Below are positions 24,734 to 35,538 of a stretch of DNA of 64,000 nucleotides, piece after piece. The stretch is taken from NCBI GenBank assembly GCA_965112735.1, contig OZ218950.1, positions 5,084,001 through 5,148,000 of the forward strand. Reading direction: 5' to 3'. The position numbers were made by a program, and so were the translations under genes. The DNA is from Phaeosaccion multiseriatum (lineage: Eukaryota > Ochrophyta, other classes). The notes beneath the pieces were generated by a model, which worked only from the letters and a program-made list of their open reading frames with translations, was not told the origin of the DNA and did no database searches. Every line of letters starts with the position of its first letter. Within the stretch, counting starts at the first letter, position 1.

Positions 24734-26927
24734 GCTCCAGCGCGGCGTCATCATCAGCCCCCAGCGTCGTTGCGGTGGGTGTGGTGGACCTGTTCGCCGC
24801 TGTTTCGTCACGCTATGCAATGATCGGCGATCCCTCTGTGCAAGTCCGCTTTGTGGAGGAGCTTCAGAGGCCCCTCCTGAGCAAGTTCTATGATGCTCTC
24901 TACGCGGAGGCTCAAGCATGCAGGTGCGTGCATGAGGAGTGCGTGAGCGGTGGGAGAGAGGCAGCAGAAGGAGAAAGACAACAGCAACGGCAGGGGGGTA
25001 GGGGGAGGCCGGAGGGTTAAATGTGTGGCTTTGGGGGAAGGAAGAGAGATAGAGAGATGGCAGCAGAGAGATTGCAGCAGATGGCATCAGCAGAGAATGG
25101 TATTGGTGCTGTGGGGTGTGTGTGTGTAAGGAAAGACGGGGGAGGTTAGAGCGCCAGACAGCATCGGACTGACTTGGAGATGCATCGTCTCGGCCCCCCT
25201 CGCCCCCTCTTTGGCCTCTCCTGTCTGCGCGATGCCAACAATCCTTCTTGTCTTCTTTCTATGTCCACCCACACCACACCACACCACACCACACCGCACA
25301 GCATTTCTCGCACCTTCGGGGAGAAGAACACGACAACGTTTGAGCGGCAGTGGAAGCGCTACCTTGTGTGCCTCAACTCCTGTGTGTACCTCACCACCCT
25401 GCTCAGCGACACTGAGAACGACGCCTTCTACATGGACATTCAGCAGCAGTTGGTGATACAACAACAGGAGGAGCAGTCGTCTTCTTCCGGTCGAGCAAGG
25501 GGGAGGCAGTCCACCTTAGTAGGGCCTCCCAAGGGCACCACCAGGGGGGACAGAGTGAGCCGCGGCAGGAGCAAGAGCAGCACAAGAGGAGGAGGGGATG
25601 TCGGTGTGGGAGAGGTGGCAACCGCAACCGCATCCGTAGCAGCAGCAGCAGTTGGTGATACGGCAGGAGCAGCAGCAGCAGGGCTGTCGATGATTGGATC
25701 AGGCTTGGCTGCCAGTGCCTTGACCTCCGTTGCGGTAGGCACAGCGGGGGCTCTTGGGTTGACGAGAGAAAGGGGTGACTCCGGAGGCGGAGGAGGAGGG
25801 ATCCTGTCGGCGGCGTTTTCCGCGGCCAAGGAGGCAAGAGATAGAACAAAAGAGGCCATACAGAGGCTTGGAGACGAGGAGGGCGTTGGGGGGGAGGAGG
25901 AAGAGGAGGATCAAGAGGATGAGGGTGAGGATGACGAACAGGGAGTGGAGGAGGAAGAGGAGGAGGAGGAGGGGGAGAAGGAGGTGGTGGTGGTGGTGGA
26001 GGAGGAGGAGGAAGAGGAGGAGGGAAGGGGGGCAGGAGCAGGTCGAAAGGGGGGTGCCGTTGCTGCTGTGGGTGGTGGGGGGAAGGTCGCGGGGCCTCAG
26101 CAGCAGAGCTCTTCATCGGCGCTATTCGACGCGGAGCGGCGGTACTTCGGCGTCCTGCAGACCGCCATGTGCACCGACGCTGTGGACGCGTGTATCTCCT
26201 CTCTCTGGCCTCTACTCTCGCACTACGCGGATGCCACAGACTGGCAAACCTCACTGCTACTGGGCGGGGCGGGGGCAGTAGGAGAGGTAGGACAGGAGGG
26301 CAGCAGCAAGGGCGGTGAGCAACACGGTGAGCCCTCTCCGCTCCTTGGGGCGCCTCTTGCCATGCTGCACCTCGTGTTCGCCACGGCATCCACGCATACA
26401 CGTAGGGACCTCTTTTTAAGTCTCCTGTACGGAGTGGAAGCGGAGGTGGACCGCTTGCTCTACGACGGACTCGTGTGCCGGCACTCCTTCTCGCTGGCCG
26501 GAGGGCGGCAGCTCAGGAGAGATGTCACGGCCCTTCAACGCGTCATGGCGGACAGTAGCCAGGCCTTGTTCGACGCCGACACGTGTCGCAGTGGCAGCGG
26601 AGGAGGCTCGAAGTCGAATCGAGATGGCACTGGGCGGGGCAGTGCGGGCGGGGGTGGGGATGTTGGTCTCTTGCGACGCATGCATGAGGCTTCCCTCTTG
26701 CTGTCCCTGCCGCATCAACAGCTCAACAGGCTGCTGCAAGCGATGGACGCGCTCAACGCCTCTGAAGCTTGTGCAGCACCCCCCGAGCTTGATGCAGCGA
26801 GCACGGGTGAGGGGCACGCGTTGCTGAGCGAATGAATGATGAGCTGCGGCGAGCTGCGGGTGACTTGCCTCCATGCTTTGCGAACCGCTCACTCACTGTG
26901 CTCGTCTCTTGTCTCTCCCCCCCCCCC

Positions 26928-26971
<44 letters not shown>

Positions 26972-27241
26972 GACTCTCTGCCGTCCATTTGTCTCGGTGT
27001 CTCCCTTTCTCTCTTTCTGTCTGTCCGTGCGCCTGTCCCTCCATCCAACCGTCTTTCTGTCTGTCCGAACTCTCGTCTGTCTGCCTGCCCGTGTGCTGGA
27101 GCAGGTGGGAGGTCCTCTCAGCAACAACACGCCGAGCGCCTGCAGCTCGAGGACATGCTGGAGAGCAACGCGGTGTCCAACCTGCCCCCTGCAGAGGCGT
27201 GGAGAGTGCTCAGGAGGAGGGAGGGCCTTTGGTCGGGCTGA
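21686..27241 (+). CDS. RINT1: RINT1/TIP20/MAG2-type vesicle-tethering protein
   Basis: Exons: 21686-22398, 22516-23155, 23444-23647, 24073-24276, 24700-24923, 25302-26806 and 27105-27241. All are in phase, predicting 1208 residues. The N terminus is coiled-coil. The RINT1/TIP20 signature is at the exon 2 end, RFSFHFEGQQPTSRVERPEW, then VLGLDKFFEDK, then RLQRWIEMDR. Exon 6 has the continuation ERQWKRYLVCLNSCVYLTTL. The C-terminal helix AEAWRVLRRREGLWSG ends the protein. Role by family: Dsl1/NRZ complex subunit tethering Golgi-derived vesicles to the ER. Exon 6 carries a long insertion of Gly/Ala and Glu runs (about 25440-26100) absent from typical homologues. Introns 3 and 4 are mostly CACT repeats. 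The true start may be the second ATG (21762), since the first 25 residues resemble intron. Confidence 0.85.
23763..24066. repeat. (CACT)n tetranucleotide array, RINT1 intron 3
   Basis: Degenerate CACT/ACTC repeats occupy nearly all of the intron up to its acceptor at 24072. A longer-range duplication is visible: a block around cagtttcaccct recurs. Confidence 0.9.
24326..24562. repeat. (CACT)n array, RINT1 intron 4
   Basis: Second CACT array in the next RINT1 intron, preceded by a short GGGA/GGAA run. The two neighbouring introns thus share repeat type. Confidence 0.9.
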
Positions 27242-27382
27242 CGCCCTTGAGCACTTCTGAAGTTTGCAGTTTGCAGCCCCCTCTTGCTGAGAGGGAATGT
27301 ATTTAGTAATTGCTTCCATCTATTTCAGTGACCAAGGTAAATTAAAAATTGGGAGCCTTACACACTAGGCAACGATCGTAAG

Positions 27383-29761
27383 CTATAGCGCACAGATGAC
27401 TTGTAGGAGAGAGGTGTACTTTTCCACCACATCCGCTCCTCGCAGACTTGCCCACTCCACAGGCCAAACCTGTCCAGTGGTGTCCTCCTTCCCACCCCCA
27501 GCAGGGGCAGAGGTGGACCGACGTACCCCCTTCCCCTGTAGCGCTGCTTGGAGCTTACCCCCCTCCACCGCATGGCACTCCACGCGCAGCAAGGCCCCGC
27601 ACGTGGTCACCTGCACCGTGCAACTCTCCGACATGGGCAGATCATCATCATCATCATCATCATTACCATCACCTCTGCCTCCGCCCGCCGCAGAGGCTCC
27701 AGCCCCACCCTCCACGAGGAGCGTAAGCGAGCACTCGTGTAAGCTCAACACATGCGACACTCGGCCGCCGCCGCTCCCTTCCCCCTTTCCTCCTCCTCCT
27801 CCTCCTCCTCCTCCGTCCGCTGAATCCGCCCTACTGGACTGGCAGACTGTGGCGGTGCAGAGGTCCCTAAAGGCGAGGATGACAGCCCGACACACCTCCG
27901 TGAGCAGCAGGGTGCGGAGCATGGCTGCTGTGGGGCAGACGAGGCTGCGGTAGTCCGTGGGTGTGGCCAGGCCAGGCAGCCCGACCACCTCCGCCACGGA
28001 CCCGTCCACGGCTACGATGAAATGGTAGTGTGCTCCAAGCGTCACGTGTATTCTCGACGTGGTGGCCTGGAGGTGTAGGTCGGTCCACTCTGCCCGGAAA
28101 GGCAAGCCTATCTCCATTCCCGTCCCTCTCCTCGCCCTCCCTCTTCCCCTCCTCCCCCCTCCCTCAGAAGATGAAGGATAGTGAGCATCCTCCTCCTCCT
28201 CCTCCTCATCATCATCATGATCATGATCATGTCCAATGGTGGCACACGCGGCGGCCACATCGCTCATTGCCTCAGACACCTCCTGCCGAAAGAGATGATG
28301 GCGGAGCACTTGGATGGTCGGGGCGAGCACCCTCACGCCCTTGTACTCACTGCTCTTGGACGCCAGCTCTCGCAACACCTCGCCCACACTCGCGCCGCCA
28401 CTGGCACTGTTTCGACTTGGAGGCCCAGCTCCTTGTCCGATGGAGCGTGGTGTTGCAAGGCTGCTGCTGCTCTTCTTCGTCGTCGCCTTCGTCGTCTTCT
28501 CTGCGTCCTGTGCTTGCTTCCTCCTCTTGCCATGGAAATCGCGAAGCAGGCAGCAGCCATGCAACAGGGCCAACCGACAGAGGGTGCGGAATTCATGGTC
28601 CACCTCCCTGTCCGTGACGCCTTGCTGCTCGCTGCCTTCACAGTCATGTCCATGCCCCCCTCCCTCTCCCCCTTCCCCCCCCCCCGCGTCATCTACAGCA
28701 GTAGAGGCGACGTGTTTGAGCGTGAATGTCATACACAGAGTGCCGCCGACATTGACAGAAACCTCGTCGTCTAGCACACTCCTCACGGCCATTGACGCCC
28801 CCCCCTGCGACGCCATCGCAGCCGCAGCGGCGCCGTCGCCGGCGTAGGCACTGCAATCGAACCACTCCTTCCCGCAGCCCACGGCCTCCGCCTTGACGGC
28901 CTCGAAGAGCTCCTCGCAGAAGACGCTGGCCTGTACCCTCGATAGATGGGCGTCCACTGCCGCGACGGCTGAAGCCCCCTCTCCTTCTCCTCCTCCTCCT
29001 CCTCCTCCTCCTCCTCCTCCTCCTCCTCCTCCTCCTCTTGTCCCCTGTCCCTCGCCCGCATGTACGTCCTCCATCGGCTCATCTTCCACGTGACCATTGC
29101 CGAGACTGCTCTCTCGAACAGCAGACCATGGTGCAACACCGCCGCTGGCACCCCGACTCGTGTCCCTCCTGCCCCCCCCCACTGCCATCGCCGTCGCACA
29201 TCGGCCAGTCGCTGCACAGCTCAGACGAAGCTCCAAGCTCCTCAGATCGGTGATGCTTCTCGGCTGCCTCTGCCCCCCCCCTCTACTCCTCTCGGAGTCC
29301 GTCACCTCTACATGCCCGTCAACCTCGCTCATTGAGAGGTGTGCCAGCCAACGGAGTTTGTTAGCGCTGCTGACAGGGGTGCCCCCACAAGACTCGTACG
29401 AGCAGTCCACCGCAAGGGGCTCGCCGGGGCGGAGAGGAATCTTCACCACCCCGTGAGTAGGTGCGACTATTCGCCAACGCTGTGGGAGACGGAAAGAGGC
29501 GGGGGGGGGGGGGGGTGAGTACAGAAAAATACAGGCAGACCATGGTCTATCTATCCCTGCCTAACATGCTACGTTCGCCTGTTGGCACCTGCCCTGGCAC
29601 TGACTGACCTGTCGGAGCAGAGCGACATCGTGCTGGAAGGTCTGCTGGCGGCTTGATACTCTGCGGATGTCCTGCGATGCCTGAAGGAGCCGCATTGATA
29701 CCTGCGGGGGGGGGGGGGGGGGGGGGGGTGAATCAATCAAGGACATGGCTGGGGGCTAGCA

Positions 29762-29792
<31 letters not shown>

Positions 29793-30872
29793 TTGCCTCG
29801 CCGAGAGCATGCCACAGCTCGTGCATACAGAGAGAGGGGGAAGAGGGCCGACGCACACGCACCGCTTTCAGACTCTCCTTCTTTCTCTCCATCCTGTAGG
29901 TCAGCACTGTCATCCCGTCCGTCCCTCCGATGGTCTGTAGCGCCCCACCCCAGGACAATACAAGAAGAGAGAGAGAGAGAGAGAGAAAGTAAGGATCAGA
30001 CGAGAAGAGAGAGGCGACTAACGCTCTCCCGCCCCACCTTCTCGGTTGGGTCCTCTTCTGCGGGCCTGGCCACCCTCTCCATGCGCAGAAAGTCTCCTCC
30101 TCGAACCAAGTCGATAAGATTGATGAGTTGGTTCAGCTCCGCCAAGGCCATCTGCGGGGGTGAGTGGTGAGCAACATTGAAACGACTGTACGTTGGACAC
30201 CCCTACATCCCTACAGCATACAGCATCCTCCAAACAGACACACACACGATTCGACACTACGCGCAGACAGTGAGGGCCTTCCCGTCGCACCTGCAGGGAG
30301 GCCACTGTGCCTGCCAGGGGGTGAGTCTCCACTCCGGGTGCGTCCGCTGCATCTCCACCCTCCGCCTTGGCCGCAGGCGTTGTTGCTGACGAGGAGGACG
30401 ACGAAGCTGCTCCCGCGTCCCTGCCTCGCTTCAGTGTAGGCCTCTTGCCCTCGGCCTGTCCGGCCTTCTTCACTCCTTGTGCCGCGGCGGGGTCTTCGGA
30501 TGGTCCGTCTGCATCGTCCGCTCGCTGGTCAGCCTGGTACAGCGCACTCACTGCGAGCTTGAAGTCTTGCGCCATAGACCGTGGCCTGCATTGTGAGGGT
30601 TGTTGCAGCAGGTTAGTTAGTGGAAGGATGGTTGTAATAGATGAAATTGATCTTTCCTTCTCCGAGGTCACTAACCTCGAGGGAAGCGCCTTGCCCTGCT
30701 CATCGATCACGTGTATCGGAGTCCCAGACGGCTCCACGCTCAGAGTCACGGTGGGCTCAACCCCCTCTGGTCCTGGGCCATCTTTCAGTCCTCCTTCCTC
30801 CACCAGGGCTGAGCTCTTGGCCTCAGCGAGGGAGCCCTCTCCAAGATCCTCTCTTGGAGGAGGCTCCTCCAT
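27383..30872 (-). CDS. MED17: Mediator complex subunit 17
   Basis: Exons on the minus strand: 30676-30872, 30291-30585, 30038-30151, 29863-29934, 29609-29701 and 27383-29479, predicting 955 residues. Features in order fit MED17: TVTLSVEPSGTPIHVIDEQG near the N terminus; a helical region; ALLRQ followed by RWRIVAPTHGVVKIP, in the place of the LRxxWKIRRVG motif; VFCEELFEAVKAEAV; FRTLCRLALLHGCCLLRDFH; and the closing VEWASLRGADVVEKYTSLLQ. Role by family: head-module scaffold of Mediator, linking activators to RNA polymerase II. The big last exon contains inserted poly-Gly, Asp/Glu and Ser-rich tracts. An in-frame ATG at 31055 would add 61 residues. Converges on RINT1 with only 141 bases between stop codons. 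Confidence 0.84.
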
Positions 30873-31326
30873 CACAAAGCGCGCCTTGCGTGGCCTTGGA
30901 CAACAATGGTGTAGGGAGGAAGACGAGGGGAGGAGGAAGGGAGACCGTGGAGTGCCATCTTTCTTACTTTTGACCACACACATACGCGACAAGCCCCTCC
31001 TTCTTCTTTTTTGCCGCTCGACTTCGACTGATTTCCCCGCCCCACGCGAGGACATCCTTGCATTGGGGTAAATCCTTGTGCCTACACCTCCTCAGTAACG
31101 CCAGGTGTAGAAAACATCTAATAGGAAGAAGAAACATTGGGGGAGAAGAGAACCAAGCCCGGCAGAGTGTAGTGTAGAAGGTAGTACGGAAGGAGCACAG
31201 CACAGAGGGCGAAGAGAGAGGCCAGTAGAGGCAGCAAGTAGCACGCAGCAGAGGGAGAATAGAGCCAGCAGCGACAGGGTGGAGTAGGTAGCAAGAAGGA
31301 GAAGCGAGAGTGGTGGCGGAGAAGCT
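30873..31326. promoter_or_regulatory. Divergent promoter region, MED17 / TMX2
   Basis: This 454-base gap lies between two head-to-head genes. An in-frame upstream extension of MED17 (ATG at 31055) falls inside, so the 5' UTR or extra N terminus of MED17 may occupy half of it. Confidence 0.4.
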
Positions 31327-33362
31327 ATGACGGATGCAACCCCAGACTCTGCTCCAACAGCACCCACTCTGGCGCGCTTTCTACACAAGTACTACGTCCT
31401 CAATGCTGCGGTGAGTCTTCAGTCTCCCGGCTGTGCTCTATACTACGCGGTTGTTTCTCCTAGCCTACCGTACCACAAACGCACACCACACCACCGACTC
31501 TCTTGACGGAGGAAGGGAAGGCCCATACACTCTCCGTTTGCCAACCCCCTTCCCTTCCCCCTTCGTGTTCTCCTCACAGGCCATACTCTCGTACGGACTG
31601 CTACGCATGTCCCTGTCTTCGCCGAGGCTGCTCAATAGTGGCACATGGACAGGACTCACCACGGAGCAAGAGGTCTTTTGCTTTTGCGGCGTTGCGATGG
31701 TGAGTGCGAGCTGTGTCTGTGCTCCCCCCCCCCCCCCAACGATTACCTGTCTTTCTCTACGCTTCCAGGCGCGTCCTTGCTTCAGATGACTGCACATGGT
31801 GACTCTACTGCTGCTGCTGCTGCTGCTCCTGCTGCTGCTGCTTCTTTTTATCTCACGGTAGGCGACGAAATTTCGCAACGCGGCCACCATTGACGAGTTC
31901 ATAGGCAAGCTGTTCTTGGTGGGCAAGCTCGGGGTGAGCGTGCTGCTGTTCTACCTGGACAAGAGGATACTGGTGCTCTTCATATTGGGGCAGATCGGTG
32001 CGTTCTCGCAATGGAGTGTCACGTAACTGATGGTAGAAGTTTTCCTAACCTCCTTTGTGTTTGTCTGAAATCGCCCCCTTTCTCTCTTGCCTCTCCGAAC
32101 CCCTCTCCCAGCTCTCTTCGTGGCGGTGCCTCAGCCCGTCTTCAGTGCCGGAAGTGACGTGACAGACCTCACACCGAGTGCCTTCCGACAAGTGAGTCCG
32201 AAAGGAATACGGAAGCCCCTCTGTACTGCTGCTCCTCCTCTCTCCGTCCAAAGTCGGTGGTTCGCTTGTTGCTGTTCTGAAGGCGTGTCTGTTCGTCTTC
32301 CTCTGCGTGTGGTGGGGTGTGCCTTGTCTCGTGCATCTCAGGAGGTGAGCGAGCCGCAGACCAAGGCCCCCAAGCTCAAGGTGTGGATAGTGCTGTTCCA
32401 CGCAGACTGGTGCTCCTCGTCGGTTCACATGGAGCCCATGTTCGCCAAGCTAGCCCAGAAGTATCAGGTACGGTACTATGAAGGTGCATATGCATATGAC
32501 GGATGCTTGACAACCGCTGCCTCCCTTCCGTTGTGAGAGAGAGCCTTCGTAAAGAACGCGGCTTGTGTTGGAAGAAGATTGCAAAGAGAAAGGCCCAAAC
32601 GCACGCACGCTCGCACGCACGCGCCCCTTGCGTACTCGTATTCAAGTACATTGCTTTCATTTCATACCTGTTTTTCCATCTATTTATCGTTGTTTCGTGT
32701 CCGCTCCTTCCTCAGGACAAAGATCGGCGTTTCGCCAGACTCGACATTGTGCAGGTGAGAGAGCCATCGAATCGAATCGAATGGGACGGGATGCCAACTC
32801 TGTATGGGCCTTGGGCCTCCAACAAAAACCGCCTCCCCCACAAGCAACCCTGTCGTTGAATGTCCCGCCCCACCCCACCCCACCCACCCCTGTCCCACCA
32901 CAGTATCCCGAAGTGGCCGAGGAGCTGAACATCGACACCACCTCCAAGAGTAGTCAGCTGCCGACCCTGGCGGTGTTCCACAGAGGGCGGGAGGTGTGCA
33001 GGCTGCCTACTTTCGACTCCGGGGGGAAGGTGGTCCGGGCGAGACTGGACGAACAGGTGAGACGACGCGTCTTCGTCTCCGTGTCCGTGTCCGTGTCCGG
33101 GGGGTTTCCTCACGGCTTGCGGATGATGATGATGATAATGATGCATCTCTCTTATGCTGTTGACCACAAGAGGTCAGGACCTTGCCCAGCCCCCGTACTG
33201 GTGCTTCCCTCCTCACCTCCACCCTCCCCCCTTTGCTTGCACTTTCCAACGCAGGGCGTGACGAAGTATTTCCAGCTGGACAAGCCCTTGACCGAGACGA
33301 GCTACTTCCACAGTGTCAGCAAGCAACGGAAAGCCGAGGGGAGAAAGGTGAAAGCAAAATGA
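31327..33362 (+). CDS. TMX2: TMX2-like thioredoxin-related transmembrane protein
   Basis: Exons: 31327-31410, 31580-31699, 31862-31997, 32112-32191, 32342-32467, 32716-32754, 32904-33056 and 33255-33362, predicting 281 residues; human TMX2 has 296. Hydrophobic segments at AILSYGLLRMSL and VSVLLFYLDKRILVLFILG precede a thioredoxin fold: LKVWIVLFHADWCSSSVHM, then FARLDIVQYPEVAEELNI, QLPTLAVFHRGREV and the C-terminal YFQLDKPLTETSYFHSVSKQ. The active-site position reads C164-S-S-S167, so only the first Cys of CxxC remains; animal TMX2 is also a variant (SNDC). The C terminus ends in Lys-rich VKAK. By family it sits in the ER or ER-mitochondria contact membrane. Redox activity is therefore doubtful. 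Confidence 0.9.
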
Positions 33363-33816
33363 GTCAAAATAATACTAGTATTCAAAAGACACAGCCACCC
33401 CACCCCACCCCACCCCGCGAGAGTTGCTTTCACCTGTTACCTACCTGTTGTGGACACAAAGCGAGAGCCGCTGCCGCCCAGCACAGGAGATGACGACCAA
33501 AGATTCAGCCCACGCTGCACGACGGAGAGGCTCGTGGAAGAAGGACCAGCTACTTAGAGGCTGCCAGAGGGGGGGGCGGATAACTGTGCCGTAACGGCTG
33601 GATAAGCCCGCCATGCCAGAAGACGGAAGAAGAAGACCACATGGGTTGCGTGGCTCCTCAGGTCTCTTCGGGTCTCCTTGGCACTCTCTCTCTGTGTGTC
33701 TCTGTCTCTCCGCGGCGTTTGCTCTACGTGGTCGGTTGAGTGGGGTGTGATGCCCTCCCATCTCACTCTCTCACTCTCTCTCTCTTCTCTGGGGGATGAT
33801 GGTACTCCCTCCGGCC
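33363..33816. other. Convergent intergenic region
   Basis: Lies between the TMX2 and proteasome-alpha-like stop codons. Contains a CCCCA run near 33398-33417 and TCTCTC tracts near 33685-33785. No gene supported. Confidence 0.5.
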
Positions 33817-35295
33817 TCACACGAGGGTTCGCCATCGCTTCCCTGACTCCGCCTTGCTGGAATCTTCGGCCACCCATCCCACCTCCACAGCCTTGCTGGC
33901 CAACAGTGACGCAAACGAAACCGCTCCTTGCTCCCCCGCCGCCGCCTCCGCCCCGCCCTCCGCCCCCCTCCCTTCGGAGGCAGCAGCGGACTCTGTCTCT
34001 GTCGTCGCATCGTTATCGTCTCCTTCTGCCGTAGCTGCAAGTGCCCCAATGAGCTCTAGCGCCTCACTGCAAGACACCCTGGAGGGGTCCCAGTCCTTGA
34101 GCCTGCTCAGCACGGCCTCGCTGCCAGAGCCTGTGGAGCATCGCACAGCACAGGGGGAGAGAAAGATGAAAGGGGGGCTTTTGTTCATGATGTGGTCCTG
34201 TGTGACTGATCTTGGGGGAGGGGGAGCCCCCAGACTGACTGGTCGTAAAGCCCCCAGACTGAGTGGTCGTGGAGACAGACGCACCTGTGCAGCAGGCCTT
34301 GAACGAGTAAGCCATCCCATTGGGCTGCACCATGTAGAGCTGGGGGCCGTCGTCGGTGGAGACCTCCCCTAGAGGAGCCGACAGCGGTGCACCTTGCCCG
34401 ACCGCGCCCTCCTCTACTGTGTCCTCCGCAACGACATCATCGCCAAAGCCCGCGATGATGAGCGCATTCGGATACGATCGCTGTAGGCACGTGAAGGAGG
34501 TGCTTTGAATTAAAATGACGTAGAGAGCAGTTGGTTCACGAGCTGTGGCTGCCTCCAATACCACCCATCCATAGTCGCTACTCTGTAATCACTGCTTCAT
34601 CCTCCAGTTTCTGGGATCGTTTCGTACCTGGCCCCAGGTGATGCTGGTGGCATGCATGTGTGCGCCGATCTGCTCCGCCAAAAGCCTCGCCGGCATTGCC
34701 TCACCGTACAAGCGACGATACGCCAGCGCGTAATCCCCTGCTTAGAGCAGCAGTAGTAGTAGCAGCAGCAGCAGCGTAGGAGGGAGGTGTCAGTGGTCCC
34801 TTATCCATCATCCCCGTCCCTCTCCTATTCATCTTCCCTCACCTGCGACGGCTGCCAGCGCCCGTCCGTCAGCCCGCAGCCCCGCGCAGAGCACACCCAG
34901 CCCTTCGTCCACCCTATACATTCGCCCAGAAGGGTGCGTCGAGGAAAGCAATGACACTGCTGGATGAGCCGAGTCACTCCCGGCGCTCCGCCGAGGGGAG
35001 GCCAAGACTACCCCATCTCGGCACCGCAAGCCGAGACAGAGCGCATCCGACCTCACCAGACCAGCGGCGTACTGCACAGGGGGTGGGCAGAGTCCGAGGC
35101 AGTCGAGGAGAGGAGGACAGGACATTAGCAACCAAGGAAGAACGAAGGCCAGATTGGAGAGCGTCCACCTACATCAAGCTGCAGCAAGGTGCCTTCCGGG
35201 CTGAAGACGTTTGCATTACCGTCATTCAGCGAGGCAGCAGCGGCCGCAGCTTCATGGAGCCCCAGTAGAAGCAGCAGCACTAGCCGGATGATCAT
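33817..35295 (-). CDS. Divergent 20S proteasome alpha-type protein with signal peptide
   Basis: Exons on the minus strand: 35173-35295, 34843-35071, 34628-34737, 34285-34480 and 33817-34130, all in phase, predicting 323 residues. It starts MIIRLVLLLLLGLHEAAAAA, a textbook signal peptide. Then comes the alpha-subunit hallmark VFSPEGTLLQLDYA (family: FSPxGRLxQVEYA), LGLRCRDGVVLA, VLCAGLRADGRALA, ALAYRRLYGEAMP, DDGPQLYMVQPNG followed by SFKACCTG, SCSEALELIGALAA, and EVGWV near the C terminus. That is the order of strands and helices of an alpha-type Ntn-hydrolase fold, nearest alpha1/PSMA6 by motif (FSPEG, FKAxxxG). The Arg of GRL and Glu of VEYA are replaced. Acidic/Ala-rich inserts follow helix 4. 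There is no Phe at the predicted cleavage site, so ER, endomembrane or periplastid space is more likely than stroma. Cytosolic alpha subunits lack signal peptides. Confidence 0.8.
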
Positions 35296-35538
35296 ACTGT
35301 GGATTGGGGGAGAAGCTTGAAAGCTTCAAAGCCTTATGGGCTCCCCTCTCCAGTTTTAGTTTCAGCTGCCCTAGCCGGAGCAATCAATTCAGTATTCAGC
35401 GCCCAAGCAAAAGCAAAAAAACGTCACACAATAATTCTCTTAAGGGAAGCCGCCGTGTCTGTGGTGCCCCTGCCGAGAACATATCTTCCTTGTGGGCGGG
35501 CATCCTACGCGTGTCCTTGACGAGTTTCCTTGGTCAAG
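35296..35538. promoter_or_regulatory. Divergent promoter, proteasome-alpha-like / fibrillin
   Basis: A 243-base gap between two head-to-head starts, both encoding proteins with N-terminal signal peptides. Relatively AT-rich centre (35380-35445). No named element recognised. Confidence 0.4.

Noticed and set aside
25403-26401. 332-residue minus ORF, Pro/Leu-rich
   Set aside because: Antisense of RINT1 exon 6, whose plus frame continues family motifs on both sides.
30873-31055. Spliced N-terminal exon for MED17 using gtaaga/ccaag
   Set aside because: Splicing there shifts the frame into an immediate stop; only an unspliced extension is possible, so the start at 30872 was kept.
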